Assembly: GCA_002786025.1 (NCBI GenBank) | Contig: NHNW01000066.1 | Location: forward strand, 124,001 to 188,000 | Direction of reading: 5' to 3' | DNA from: Zasmidium citrigriseum | Lineage: Eukaryota > Ascomycota > Dothideomycetes > Mycosphaerellales > Mycosphaerellaceae | Length of the DNA: 64,000 nucleotides | In this document: positions 11,302 through 22,192 of the stretch, in pieces | Position numbering within the stretch: the stretch's first letter is position 1 | How the letters are laid out: each line of letters begins with the position of its first letter | Program-made: the position numbers and the translations under genes | Notes under the pieces: model-generated | What the model was told of the DNA's origin: nothing | Database searches by the model: none | Seen by the model: the letters and a program-made list of their open reading frames with translations, nothing else

Positions 11302-12117
11302 ATGCCGCCCGAAGGCTCCGATCCGGGTGCAGCCTGCCCCGTCGACCACAAGACCCGCGAGAAATGGCTCGAGGCTGCCAAAGCCAAGTCGGCCAACGAC
11401 AACCCCAATCCACCACATCCCATCAGCATCCGCACTCCATCGCCCCATTCTCCGATGAGTAGATGGTCCCTCGACACCGGGCGATGGGAAGCCGTTCCAC
11501 AAACACCCTCAATATCCCCCGCCTCGCAACCCAAACGCCCCAAAATGTACCGCCTCTCCACCGACCGCGAAATCTCCACAATTCCCCGCGCAGCCACCGA
11601 AATCCTCTCCCTCAACTCCTCCGAACGCGCCGCCCTCCCCGCCAACAACGAGAAAGACACCGGTCACGACAGAGAAAGCGGAAACTGGATCTACCCCTCG
11701 CAAGAAATGTTCTTCGAAGCCATGAAGCGCAAAGGTCACGAAGCCAACCCAGGCGACATGTCCTCCATCGTACCAATCCACAACGCCGTCAACGAGCGCG
11801 CGTGGCAAGAGATCAAGAACTGGGAAAAAGGATGGGGGAGTGAGAGGTGTGGAGGGCCGAAGTTGGTCAGCTTTGCTGGGGATAGTAAGGCTTTGACGCC
11901 GAAGGCTAGATGGAATAGTTTGCTGGGGTATGCGAAGCCTTTTGATCGGCATGATTGGGTTGTGGATCGGTGTGGGAAGAAGGTGGATTATGTTATTGAT
12001 TTTTATAAGGGGCGGGGGGAGAATGCGGTGCCGTTGAGCTTTTATTTGGATGTGAGGCCGAAGGTTAATAGTTGGGAGGGGGTGAAGATGAGGATCGCGA
12101 GGGTGTTTGGGTGGTGA
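11302..12117 (+). CDS. CYC3: Holocytochrome c synthase (cytochrome c/c1 heme lyase)
   Basis: Attaches heme covalently to apocytochrome c (or c1) in the mitochondrial intermembrane space. Single exon, 271 aa. The heme-regulatory CP motif (C12-P13, in ACPVDH) lies near the N terminus. The family core follows: STIPRA, then GNWIYPSQEMFFEAMKRKG, VPIHNAVNERAW, WEKGW, and the C-terminal PFDRHDWVVDRCG and YVIDFY. Fungi have separate lyases for c and c1, and I cannot decide between them from sequence alone. Codon wobble is C-rich up to about 11830 and then flips to G/T-rich for the remaining third of the gene. Confidence 0.93.
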   Translation: MPPEGSDPGAACPVDHKTREKWLEAAKAKSANDNPNPPHPISIRTPSPHSPMSRWSLDTGRWEAVPQTPSISPASQPKRPKMYRLSTDREISTIPRAATEILSLNSSERAALPANNEKDTGHDRESGNWIYPSQEMFFEAMKRKGHEANPGDMSSIVPIHNAVNERAWQEIKNWEKGWGSERCGGPKLVSFAGDSKALTPKARWNSLLGYAKPFDRHDWVVDRCGKKVDYVIDFYKGRGENAVPLSFYLDVRPKVNSWEGVKMRIARVFGW

Positions 12118-12558
12118 GAGGTGGAGGCGACACAAAAGATACCCGAGGATCAGCTGTGATCATTGAATTGGAATCGGCTCTCTGCTCACTATCGACACGC
12201 CCCTAGATGCTTGAATATCAACGCTCTGGTAAATTCCGCTGAGGATGCGACGTAGCGGCTGCCGTTGGGCAGCATAGCTTCGAGAGAACTGCCTGAGGAC
12301 GATCTGCATGCTTGGCTGCATGAGCAGGGCGGCTGCTTTGCGGCCGGCCAATCACCTGGAGGTGCCTATGGTTTCACGACATAATCGGAGCATGTGAGGC
12401 CTCCATTCCTTGCCCACCTTCCTTGGGTCGCAGCTGCGCCTCCGACACGGCAAGGCCCCTTTGCTCAAAGCCACAGCTGAACCTGACTTCCTCCAACTTT
12501 CAAATCTTGCTACTCCACCATCTAGATATGCCCCCCTGATCGACAATGCAACCGAAAC
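12118..12558. other. Intergenic stretch before the NOD-like receptor
   Basis: About 440 bases holding the heme lyase terminator region and the receptor promoter. I see no further gene or clear core promoter motif. Confidence 0.4.
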
Positions 12559-15500
12559 ATGGAGTCATCTAACATCAGCCGGGATGACTTTGAGATCGCC
12601 ATCATCTGTGTCCTGCGAATCGAGGGCGATGCCGTCGAGGCACTCATGACTGAAACCTTCACCGGTCTCAATAAAGCCCACGACGACCAAAACTTCTACG
12701 TCACCGGCATGTTAGGCGGCAAACCAGTCGTGCTCGTCGCTCCCAGAGGTATGGGAACTCTCAATGCCGCCAACACCGTACGAGACATGCGCCAAAGCTT
12801 CACCAACATCAGGATAGCCCTGCTGACTGGGGTGGCTGGCGGAGCGCCGCGCACTCCTGACGACGAGGAAGTGCTACTTGGAGACGTCCTCATCAGCACT
12901 CAGGTTGTCCAGTATGACTTCGGCTCGCACTACGCCGGCGGAATCAAGGCAAAAGGGGATACGGCAGACACCCTCGGACGACCTACACAAGAGCTGGCGA
13001 ACTTCGTCAATCACATTTCAAGAAGCAAAGGAGTTCTGAGCCTCACGCGTCGCATCAATCAGTACATCACAGACCCCGTCTTTCCGGAATGCCTGCAGAA
13101 CTTCAAATATCCCGGCCACGGCAGTGATCGGCTCTTCCCGTCCGATTATCCACATCGACATCACGGCAAAGACTTGGTTTGTATTTGCAAAGACTGTGAG
13201 ACCGCGAGCGATCCAGTATGCGACGACGCCCAGCGAGCCAGATGTGACGACCTGCGATGCGACCTGGAGCAGTGCGCCATCCGAGAACGAGTTGAGAACT
13301 TCCAAGAGCCTACGACCATCGCGAAGGGTCTTTCACAGCATCAACTACTCCAAAAGCGTGCTCCAGACTCCCGCAATGGGCCCGCTATACCAGCAAAAGT
13401 TCACTTCGGGGTCATTGCCTCTGCAAGCCAGGTGCTGAAGAACTCGTCAATGCGAGATCGCCTGATGGATGAGAAGAAAGCGATTGGCTTCGAGATGGAA
13501 GGTGCAGGTTGCTGGGACACCTTTCCCACGATCGTGGTCAAGAGCGTCTGCGACTACGCCGACAGCCACAAGGACAAAAGATGGCAGCCGTACGCCAGCG
13601 CTACTGCGGCTTGTTGCGCAAAAGCTATTGTTGAAGACTGGCAAACGGCCCAGCTTGCGATTTCTCCGAGCCGAGGTCAGTAGGAGGTATTTGTCAACCT
13701 GAGGTCACCCAGACTATTGCTGATTCGCGCCTAGCACTTGAGTACTATCCCACAGCAGCTTCAACGAGGAGGCAATTGAGTCAGTACGCTCCTGCTTTCA
13801 ATCCTGTCTTGGGAGAGATACTCACGGGCCTCTTCACGACCAACCCGCTTGACGACCTGTACTCCGTGCGGGAAGGCATCAGACGTGGCCGTGGAGCTGC
13901 CCCCAAGACTTGCCAATGGATCCACGAGCACAAGACGTTCGTGGAATGGCACCGCAGGCCAGCTCCCCAGCTTCTTACGCTGGTCGGACCCCCTGGAATC
14001 GGCAAGTCGACATTGTCAACGTCCATCCTTTCTCATTGGCTCGCAGAAGCCAAGCAAGCCAAAATGGGAGTAGCATTCTTCTTCTGTGACGCTGCAGTCG
14101 AGAATAGAAGAACTTACCTTGCAGTCGTCAAGAGCATCCTCCGACAACTGTTGGCTCAAAATCCCACCTTGCCTTCCGTTGATCTAGTGACCGACCTTCA
14201 CGATCAAGGATCCGCACTTTTCAGCAATGTCCATGCGCTGTCGCGCCATCTGACCGGTCTATTGAGCGAGGCTGGTCTCCATGATACACGAATCCTGATT
14301 GATGCTCTTGACGAATGTGAGGCGTCGTCTCGCGGCGAGGTTTTCAAGCTGTTCTCCGAGCTTTGTCGTTCAGAGAATGCCCAGAAAGCCAAGACGCATG
14401 CCAGGATACTCCTCACCCATCGTCCTGGACGGTTTCACGATTTTTCGCGGCTAAATCCAAGGCACGTCCAGTCGATTCGACTTGATCAGGAAGCGGGCGT
14501 ATCCGATGATGTGTACCGATTCATCAGCAGTGAAGTTGACGAGCTCTCCACGACACTCAACTGGGACGAGGAAATCGTGACCGAAGTGCGAGAAATTCTT
14601 CGTGACAAATGTGGTGACACCTTCTTATGGGTAGCGGTTGCCTTCCGCAGCATTCGTCATGCCCGGTCGGACAACGTTCTTGAGATCTTGAAGGAGATTC
14701 CGACTAGCCTCGATGACATGTTCATCAAGATCCTGCGCGATATCCCCCACAGAGATCGAAGTAAAGCGGCACTGGCTCTACACTGCGTTGTATCCGACGT
14801 ACAATACCTGACCGAGACGGCCTTTGGCGCTCTGTTAGCGTGTTCGGAGATCAAGGGACCAAGCAATGCCTTGCCAGCAGTGGCACATATCCGGCGGCTG
14901 CAGACCTCCTGGAAGTCCTGTGAAACACTTCTGCGGATTGGCGGAAAGACTGGTGTTCTACAGACTATTCACCAGTCTGTCAATGACTTTTTCAAGGAGA
15001 GAGCACTGCCCGAGGATCTCGTCTTGTTTCGTTTCGATCCGGCTCACACTCGTGGTCAAATCGAAGCGCTTTGCAGAGCTTACCTTTCTTGTTCTGAATT
15101 CTCACGCCTCAAGTCTGATATGGAATCTGTGGCCGCCGGACAGACCTGCAATTTCAGCGCTTGGAACTTGTTCGGAAATCGGGAGCATTTCGAAATTTTG
15201 AGACTTACGAAAGAGAATATGACAGCCTCCGAATCAGTTTTTCGCATCCATGAGGACGACTCAAGCACCTCAGCCATCCCTGGAGATATCAAGCTGGTCG
15301 CCCTCGTTGAGAGACAGGCGTTCTGGCAAACACTACGCGTTTGCTTCCAGACGCCCACACACCAGCAGGACTCCTGCGACGAGTCGAATCTTTTTGATCT
15401 GGTGCTAGGGTCTGGCATGCAGCTCGCTCATTTTGCACTTACACGAAGACATGATGGTATTCTGAACGTTTTGGAAGCTGCAAAAGCAGGCTGGTGGTTC

Positions 15501-17033
15501 GATTACTTCGGGCTCAAGCATGACTTGTATGGCAGTGATCTGTTCTGGATTCGTGGCAAATATGCAAAGCCAGCATCAAAAACCTTCATTCGCAGCACAG
15601 CAGATGCCGTCATTGCTGGCTCGACAGCCTATGCAGTGACGCTCATGCGTCATGTTTTTGATCACATACGGCTTCGCGTACGCAGAGACGATAACCCAGA
15701 AATCATGTTCGCTCTGGTCGTGAAAGAGCTCATGATTCGTGGGCACGACCAGGCTGCTCTACAGTTCATGGATCGAACCAAAAGCTTCATACCACATCGC
15801 AGCACTTTCCTCCACTACCTCGCCAGGGTCAATGCCGTGAGCATTCTTCCACATGTCGATGGTGAAGAAAGGCTGCTGTATGACGTGGATGAGGAAGGAA
15901 TGAATCCCGTCCACATTGCTGCCAAGGAAGGATCGTTCGAATTTCTGAAAGCCTCACTCAAGGTCTGTCCTGCTGCATTACGTTCCAAAGATGGCCTCGA
16001 ATGGACGCTGCTACATCACGCTGCAAAAAATGGCTGTGAGCGTAGTGTGCGGTATCTTCTCCAAGCTGATGGTCTTTCTGAGGATGGAGAAGTCATTCTT
16101 GACCGCGCTGGAGAATCACTACTTCACAATGCGGTTAGAAGGGAACAGGCGTGGGTTTCGGCGCTGATAGATGCTGATTCTTCCTTGGTACATTGTCAGG
16201 ATGAGGCTGGTTGCACCCCTCTACACCTGGCTGCCGACATTGGAGGACGTCACGTCCCTAGGAGTGTTGCCTCTTGGAATCCTGCCTCTTTGATTCGATT
16301 ACTTCTAGCCGCTGGAGCAGATCCACTAATCGAGGATAAATCTGGCGACACAGCGATACACGATGTCGTGGATGACAATGAGGACGTCCCCAGAGAAGTT
16401 CTCGAGGAAGCTATTTCGACGCTTTGGCAATTTGTGACAATTGACTTGTTGCAGTCCGAGAAAGCTTCTGAAACACTGCTCATGAAAAGCGCCGCGGCTG
16501 GTCTATTGAATTGTGTCAAGGATTGTCTGAAAACGGGCGCTGATGTCTCTCGCCTTGACGACGAAGGTCGAAGTGCTCTGCACTGGGCTGCAGATTGTGG
16601 GCACGCCGAAGTGGTGAAGGCTTTGCTGCAGGTCAATATGCCATCTCACATTTTTTGTCAAAAGGCAGGGTCATACTATTCTGGTCAAGGCCCCAAAACT
16701 CCTTTACAGTATGCTGTGTCCCGAGCAGACTTCGAAATGGTGGAAGAACTTCTTGCTGCGGATACTGCAGGTGAATCACTGTGGGTCGAAGACGAGCAGG
16801 GAAAATTACCTCTCGATCTAGCCCGAGAAGCAGCAGCTTTCGATGAATACGATGCGGAGGCGCTATATAAAATTCTGGGAATTTATCATTGGGAGGTGTT
16901 GTTTGAAAAGGATCAGAGACGGTGGGCGAGTGTCAGGACCATATTTCGGAAAATCGAAGCAATACTGGAAGCCGCCATGACTGCGCACGAGGAACGCAGG
17001 CCAAGAAAAAGAGCAAGAATATGCTATTGGTGA
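12559..17033 (+). CDS. NOD-like receptor: PNP_UDP effector - NACHT - ankyrin repeats
   Basis: Two open frames are joined by an intron starting at 13676 (GTCAGT). Either acceptor (AG ending at 13734 or at 13755) keeps frame, giving 1471 or 1464 aa. Residues about 10-345 form a nucleoside phosphorylase-like domain: DFEIAIICVLRIEGDAVEAL start, LTGVAGGAP, GDVLIS, then GFEMEGAGCWD and VCDYADSHKD near its end. Residues about 445-640 form the NACHT NTPase: Walker A GPPGIGKST (about 457-465) and Walker B RILIDALDECE (about 560). A helical linker leads to ankyrin repeats from about residue 1092 (PVHIAAKEGS, TPLHLAADIGG, SALHWAADCGH) and a basic tail RRPRKRARICYW. The architecture is that of fungal STAND/NLR proteins, where the repeat region senses, NACHT oligomerises and the N-terminal domain acts as effector. 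The ligand is unknown. Enzymatic action on nucleotides is inferred only. Confidence 0.92.
13676..13734 (+). other. Linker intron of the receptor gene with two in-phase acceptors
   Basis: The donor GTCAGT at 13676 can pair with CTAG ending at 13734 (59-nt intron, with a CTGAT branch-like word about 15 nt upstream) or with ACAG ending at 13755 (80 nt). Both give phase 1 and an Ala codon at the junction. They differ by seven residues between the effector and NACHT domains. Confidence 0.7.
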
Positions 17034-17806
17034 TCGTGGCCAAAATTCGATCTTGGCCACCTGGAAAGACGGGACTCACCACAGCAAATGACTCAGTCGC
17101 CATGGGAAAGCAATCTCCATCAAGCTCCAAGTCTCTTCCTGAAAGTTGCTTCTCGAGCGACCAGAGGGACTATCGGTGGCTTCTGCAATGTACACATGAT
17201 CGAGAATGAGATCTTCATCGACAGTCCCTCAAGCTTTACTTCTTATTCGTAGACAAGGATTGCGAAGGCCGCGAAAGGGTGGTGGATGAATGAACACTGA
17301 TCGACGGAAAGTTCAATCGACTTGTCTACGTGGAGTCATCTACGAGCAATCATGTCCAAGGATGACAATTGAGCCAGCCTTCCATTCCAGCCGGACGACA
17401 CAGCACTGCAACCCAACTTACTCAAAAGCTTGTTGTCCAACTGTTGTACAAGAGTATTCGGACTTACGTTCGGTCGGTGCGATGCAGCTTCCACGGAAGC
17501 CTCACGTCGGTCAGTCTCAGCTGCTCAGGCCCCTTCTCACAAGTACCTGATGCCCAATCTGTGCAATGCTGACAAGACAATCTAGCTACATCCGGAAGGC
17601 ATGTGCGGCATTAGCGTCTCATATCCTGGTCTTCAGCCCTACAGTCATAATTTGGCCCCAAATGTTTTTCAAATCGTTCACCTTCGCCTAACGCAAGCTT
17701 CATTCTCTGGACTGTGGCTTGTAGGGCTATGGACACATTCTCTGTATTGATAAGACGGCTTGCATGCCTTCCGGATTGAGGAAGCAAGAGACAAATTCTG
17801 GCTAGA
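17034..17806. other. Intergenic stretch, nothing assignable
   Basis: About 770 bases between the receptor stop and the next zinc-cluster gene. Frames are short and show no known motif. Confidence 0.4.
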
Positions 17807-19385
17807 ATGGTTGCTGTTACGAAGCGGTGTCAGACGTGCCGAAGTAGGAAGATTAAGGTATGTTTCTGCATTTGTAGGCGTATGTGTGGTGGCTAATGTG
17901 GCGTTTCAGTGCGATCAGCAATGGCCGAATTGTGGGCAGTGTGTGAACTCGAACCGAAAGTGCCCTGGACCGCCGACGAGGGTGAAGTTCATGCCTGTGC
18001 AGTCGAAGACGGAGAAGGAAAAGATCGTTGTGCTTGCTCCCAAGACAGCCGGGAACAAGACGACTGCACCTGCTCCAGGCGAAAAAGAAGAACAAACGCA
18101 CCGGCCTTCTAGCACATCAAGCAATTGTCAAGCACCGAAACTGTTGGTCAAGCTTGCATATGGTCTCCCACATTCTGTCGATTCCGACCCGGCTTCTTTG
18201 GTGGCTCGTGAGCTTATCGTCAACCTCGAAAGTACTCCAATACATTCGGATAGGCCATCTTTCCTCGGCGCTTGCTCCTTCATCAAAGACGTCCCGCGGA
18301 TGCTAGAGTCGAGTGATCCTCTCACAGCTACTGTGGCTTGCTGCCTAGACGCAAGTTCGAAAGACCGACGACTTCCTCGCAATGAGAGGACCCTGAATCC
18401 AAGACTCTATGGTCTAGCCCTACAGACGATCAACCATGCCCTGCAGGATGCGACAAGACGAACATGTGTCGGTACCTTCCTGGCCGTAGTTCTCATTGGA
18501 AGGCTGGAATCGCTTTTGGCACCACGAGAACTTGCTCGTATTCCGTGTTGGTCGGTGCATGCCGGTGGTATAAGTGAGCTGTTGAAAGAACGAGGTACTT
18601 TGGATGCCGTCGATCGTACGGTGTTCGAAGTCATGCTGGAGAATTTTGGACCCATCATGTCGCATGCTGTGCTACAGGATCAGGACTGCTTTCTGGCCTC
18701 AGCGAAGTGGCAAGAGGCAATCTGCGGACAAGCGAGTCGAATCCGAAGTTCTTTCGACGATATCCTGTGCAGAGTGTTCGCACAGCTCGCATTTCTGCCA
18801 AGTCTCATCAAGGAAGCTCGTCGTTGGAGGAGAGGAGACGAGGATGCATTCGTCGAGGCTTTGATGCTTGCAGAGTCGATGAGTGATGAGCTGCAAGATC
18901 TGGGCCAACTTATCGACGAACGAATCCTTCCCAATGTCGAGACAGGACCTCCAGAATGGCTCGAACTCCATGCACCAATAAGTTCAGTGTTCGTGAACCC
19001 GACACACAACACCTGCCGTATTCTTTCCTGGCACGCTGTGCTGACTCTCGTGGTCAACAAAGTCCTCATAGCGATCTTCAGCTACGAGAACATTCCTTGG
19101 GACGACCATCTTATCTTGTCATCGCCTGAAGATCTAAGAGAGCAAAATCTCAAAATGAGCCAGCGAGTGTGGATGTTGTCAGACGAAGCTCGTCGAAAGG
19201 GTCTTGTTGGCTTTTACTTCTACCCGGGAGCTCTCTTTACGACGTATGACTGTGCAGCGAGCGACTCCGAAAGAGAGTGGATCGTCGATCTGTTGAACGA
19301 GATTCTCGAGAGTACGTGGTCGCAGACGAAGTGGACTCATGAAGGGGCGAGGAATGTTTGTATGACACTAGCTGGAGAGCTGTAA
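17807..19385 (+). CDS. Zn(II)2Cys6 transcription factor
   Basis: Two exons: 17807-17857, intron 17858-17909 (GTATGT...TTTCAG), 17910-19385; 508 aa. Splicing completes the zinc cluster C8-x2-C11-x6-C18-x6-C25-x2-C28-x6-C35 (TKRCQTCRSRKIKC start). The intron sits directly before the third Cys, the same place as in the 3166 gene. A Lys/Glu/Pro linker follows, then a helical regulatory domain ending near SDSEREWIVDLLNEILEST. The ATG at 17807 is the first that puts the cluster at the extreme N terminus. It lies upstream of the OPT transporter on the same strand and might regulate it; this is unproven. Confidence 0.9.
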
Positions 19386-19975
19386 CGACGTTGGCATGTC
19401 CATTGTATCGATTGGAATGCCAAGGACCTAGAAAGTGTCAGCAAAGGCCACTGCATTCAACATGTCAACACGTCCCTGATCGCAAGGCTGTCTTGATTTG
19501 CGGCGCATCGGGGCACGGAAGAACGTTTTGCCGCTTGAAGCTCACCTTCGCCTTCAGACCGCCGTCCTTTCAATCCATCCACCACATCGTCAACCATGTT
19601 CTTCCATCGTGCGCGACATGGCGGCAGTCAGTTCCGACTTTGAAAGGCGCCGTCCTGCGAGTCTGCGTTGTCTACACGACAGTACGAGCGACCTTTGGGG
19701 AGAACTCTTCCAGCACGCCATCACCCGCAACGAGCCCCCAACAGCACGCAATCATGCAACAAGCATCGCTAACGAAGCCTTGGCCTTGAACAACGCCGCA
19801 AGCAGAATCTGACGAACTTTGTCCGATACTATAGTGTCCCACAATCTCTTGGCTACACTTCGCCTATGCCGGAATTGATAAGGTCTGCGGATGGGCGGGT
19901 CTGTCTGATTGTTGACTCTGTGCATCGCATGGCGTGCTGAGGCGATGGCATATAGGCGGGTGAGCTCCTCGAGCG
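19386..19975. other. Intergenic stretch, nothing assignable
   Basis: About 590 bases between the regulator and the OPT transporter. Two overlapping plus-strand frames of 104-143 codons are present but Arg/Pro/Ser-rich and unlike known proteins. It is probably the transporter promoter. Confidence 0.4.
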
Positions 19976-22192
19976 ATGGCAGGTAAGTCACTGCTACACC
20001 CTCCACAGAATTTCGAGAGCAATAGAGACGCCGGCGGCACGATGCAAGCCGAGCAACTGGACATCGCAGAGAAGGCGAAGGCTACGTTCACGATAGCTGA
20101 CAGGCCTGCCAGTGAGGATGACTTCACGAGACAGGATGAACCACTGGACATCACGAAACCATTTCCAGATCTACCTGGGCAGCCACATGAGCCAGCACAG
20201 TTCACCATTCGAGCTCTCGTCGTCGGCTGCATCCTCGGCGGCGTGGTCTCCGCTAGCAACATGTACCTCTGCCTCAAGACTGGCTGGACTTTTGGAGCAT
20301 CCCTCTTTGGCGCAATCCTCGGATTCGCAATCCTGAAGCCGACGAGCAAGCTGATGCCAAAGTTTCTGGGCGGCGAGTACTTTGGTCCTCGGGAGAATGT
20401 TGCTGTTCAGAGCGTTGCCACGGGAGCTGGAAGTCTGTCGATTCTGTTTGAAGGCGCTGTTCCTGCTCTATACCGACTCAACTTGATGTCTCCCACCCCA
20501 AAAGAGGACCTCTGGCGATTGATCACTTTTACGGCCGTCTGCGCATTTTATGGCTGCTTCTTCGGAGTTGCGCTGCGCAAGTTCTACATCATCCGTCTCA
20601 AGGGCATCTTCCCTACTCCAACCGCCACTGCAGTGACCATCAGGAGCTTGCATGAAGCTGGACTGGCTGGAGATGCCTTGCGCAAGGCACGAGTCCTGGT
20701 CAGCACTTTCGCTGCGTCATGCGTCTTCAAAGCGACGAGCATCTATGCGCCTGGTGTACTTTGGGACTGGAACATCTCTTGGTGGATCTACAAGACCACG
20801 GCATGGAAGAGCATCATTGCTGCAAGCAATTGGGGTTGGTACGTCGAGCTGACGCCTGCGTTCTTCGGAGTGGGCATGCTCACCGGACTGAATGTTGGCT
20901 TGAGCTACCTTGCTGGATCCATCTTTGCCTGGGGCATCATTGGACCGGCGACCCTGCGGACTGGCTTGACGTTTGGTAAACCATCGAAAAGCAATCCGGA
21001 TATCATCAGCTACAAGTCTCTGGAGCTGGACGACCCCGTCAACGAGCCCTCTGCTCGATACTTCCTGCTCTGGCCTGGCCTTATGATCCTCATGTGCGCA
21101 ACTTTCACCGAGGTCGCCATGAACTCGCCAGCGTTGTACAAAGGCCTGAAACTGATAGTCGCGGAGTATGCAGCAAAGCTTCCAAACACGAAACGCTGGG
21201 CCAGAACGAAGGACCAAGCCGAGTCGTTCCTTCTGCGGGAGGATCACGAAGATGATGACCCTGCTCCACTGAATGAGAGGGTCCCCGTCTGGATGTGGGC
21301 CTCAGGAACGTTCCTCATCATCGTCTTCACCTGCATCGTGCTGGGCTTGCAGTATGACCTGAACGTCGGCCTGGCGATCCTGTCGGTGGTTCTTGGATTC
21401 CTATTCTCTTGCATTGCGACGCAGTCTGCAGCGACAGCAGATATTGCTCCCGCGTCATACTGTGGCAAGGCGTCGCAGCTCGTCTTTGGCGGTGTCACAT
21501 CTCCTGGACATTACTCTCTGCACGACAAGCAGCTCACGAACCTGGTTGGCGGCATTGTGGCGACTGGAGCGGCTGCGCAAAGTACCGACATGGTCTCGGA
21601 CCTCCGTACTGGATACCTGTTGGGCGCATCTCATCGAGCTCAGTTCTACGGACAAGCCTGTGGTAGTTTCGTCGCTGTGTGGCTCAGTGTCGGTCTCTTT
21701 CTGCTCTTTACAACAGCATATCCATGTATTCTGGACGCATCAATCGACGAATGCTCCTTCAGTACGCCAGCTCTGGGTGCCTGGGTTGCCGTGGCTGAAG
21801 CCATCACGCTCTCTTCACTTCCCATCCCGCCGGTCAGCGGCTATCTCGCCATCGCCTTTGGCGTCTTGTCAATTGGCATCGTCTATGCACGATACAAGCT
21901 CGTTCCCGCACGATACCAGAAGTTTGTGCCATCTCTGTCGGTCTTCGGGTTGGCATTCATGGTCCCGTCCACGCAATACTCCATCGCGATGGCTGCTGGT
22001 GCTCTGGTGACATATGTCTGGTCATCCCGGTGGCACAAGTCCTATGCGAGGAACGGATACGCCGTGCCAGCGGGTTTGATCGCTGGTGAAGGCATCGGCG
22101 GTCTGATCGCTGCTCTCCTGGAAATCACGGGTGCTGGCGGCTCCGTCTATGGCAGTGCCGTCGGCTGTGTTGGCGACAGCTATTGTGGTTAG
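19976..22192 (+). CDS. OPT-family oligopeptide transporter
   Basis: Single exon, 738 aa, usual length for the family (PF03169). After a hydrophilic N terminus of about 75 residues come 12 or more hydrophobic spans, beginning at FTIRALVVGCILGGVVSASNM. The family signature NMYLCLKTGWTFGASLFGAILG and a GPRENVAVQSVATGAG stretch are present, then LVGGIVATGAAAQSTDMVSDLRTGYLLGA in the C-terminal half and a final glycine-rich span. These proton-coupled importers take up small peptides, glutathione derivatives or metal-siderophore-like complexes across the plasma membrane; the substrate here is not predictable. An internal Met at 20042 is an alternative start. Confidence 0.93.
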   Translation: MAGKSLLHPPQNFESNRDAGGTMQAEQLDIAEKAKATFTIADRPASEDDFTRQDEPLDITKPFPDLPGQPHEPAQFTIRALVVGCILGGVVSASNMYLCLKTGWTFGASLFGAILGFAILKPTSKLMPKFLGGEYFGPRENVAVQSVATGAGSLSILFEGAVPALYRLNLMSPTPKEDLWRLITFTAVCAFYGCFFGVALRKFYIIRLKGIFPTPTATAVTIRSLHEAGLAGDALRKARVLVSTFAASCVFKATSIYAPGVLWDWNISWWIYKTTAWKSIIAASNWGWYVELTPAFFGVGMLTGLNVGLSYLAGSIFAWGIIGPATLRTGLTFGKPSKSNPDIISYKSLELDDPVNEPSARYFLLWPGLMILMCATFTEVAMNSPALYKGLKLIVAEYAAKLPNTKRWARTKDQAESFLLREDHEDDDPAPLNERVPVWMWASGTFLIIVFTCIVLGLQYDLNVGLAILSVVLGFLFSCIATQSAATADIAPASYCGKASQLVFGGVTSPGHYSLHDKQLTNLVGGIVATGAAAQSTDMVSDLRTGYLLGASHRAQFYGQACGSFVAVWLSVGLFLLFTTAYPCILDASIDECSFSTPALGAWVAVAEAITLSSLPIPPVSGYLAIAFGVLSIGIVYARYKLVPARYQKFVPSLSVFGLAFMVPSTQYSIAMAAGALVTYVWSSRWHKSYARNGYAVPAGLIAGEGIGGLIAALLEITGAGGSVYGSAVGCVGDSYCG

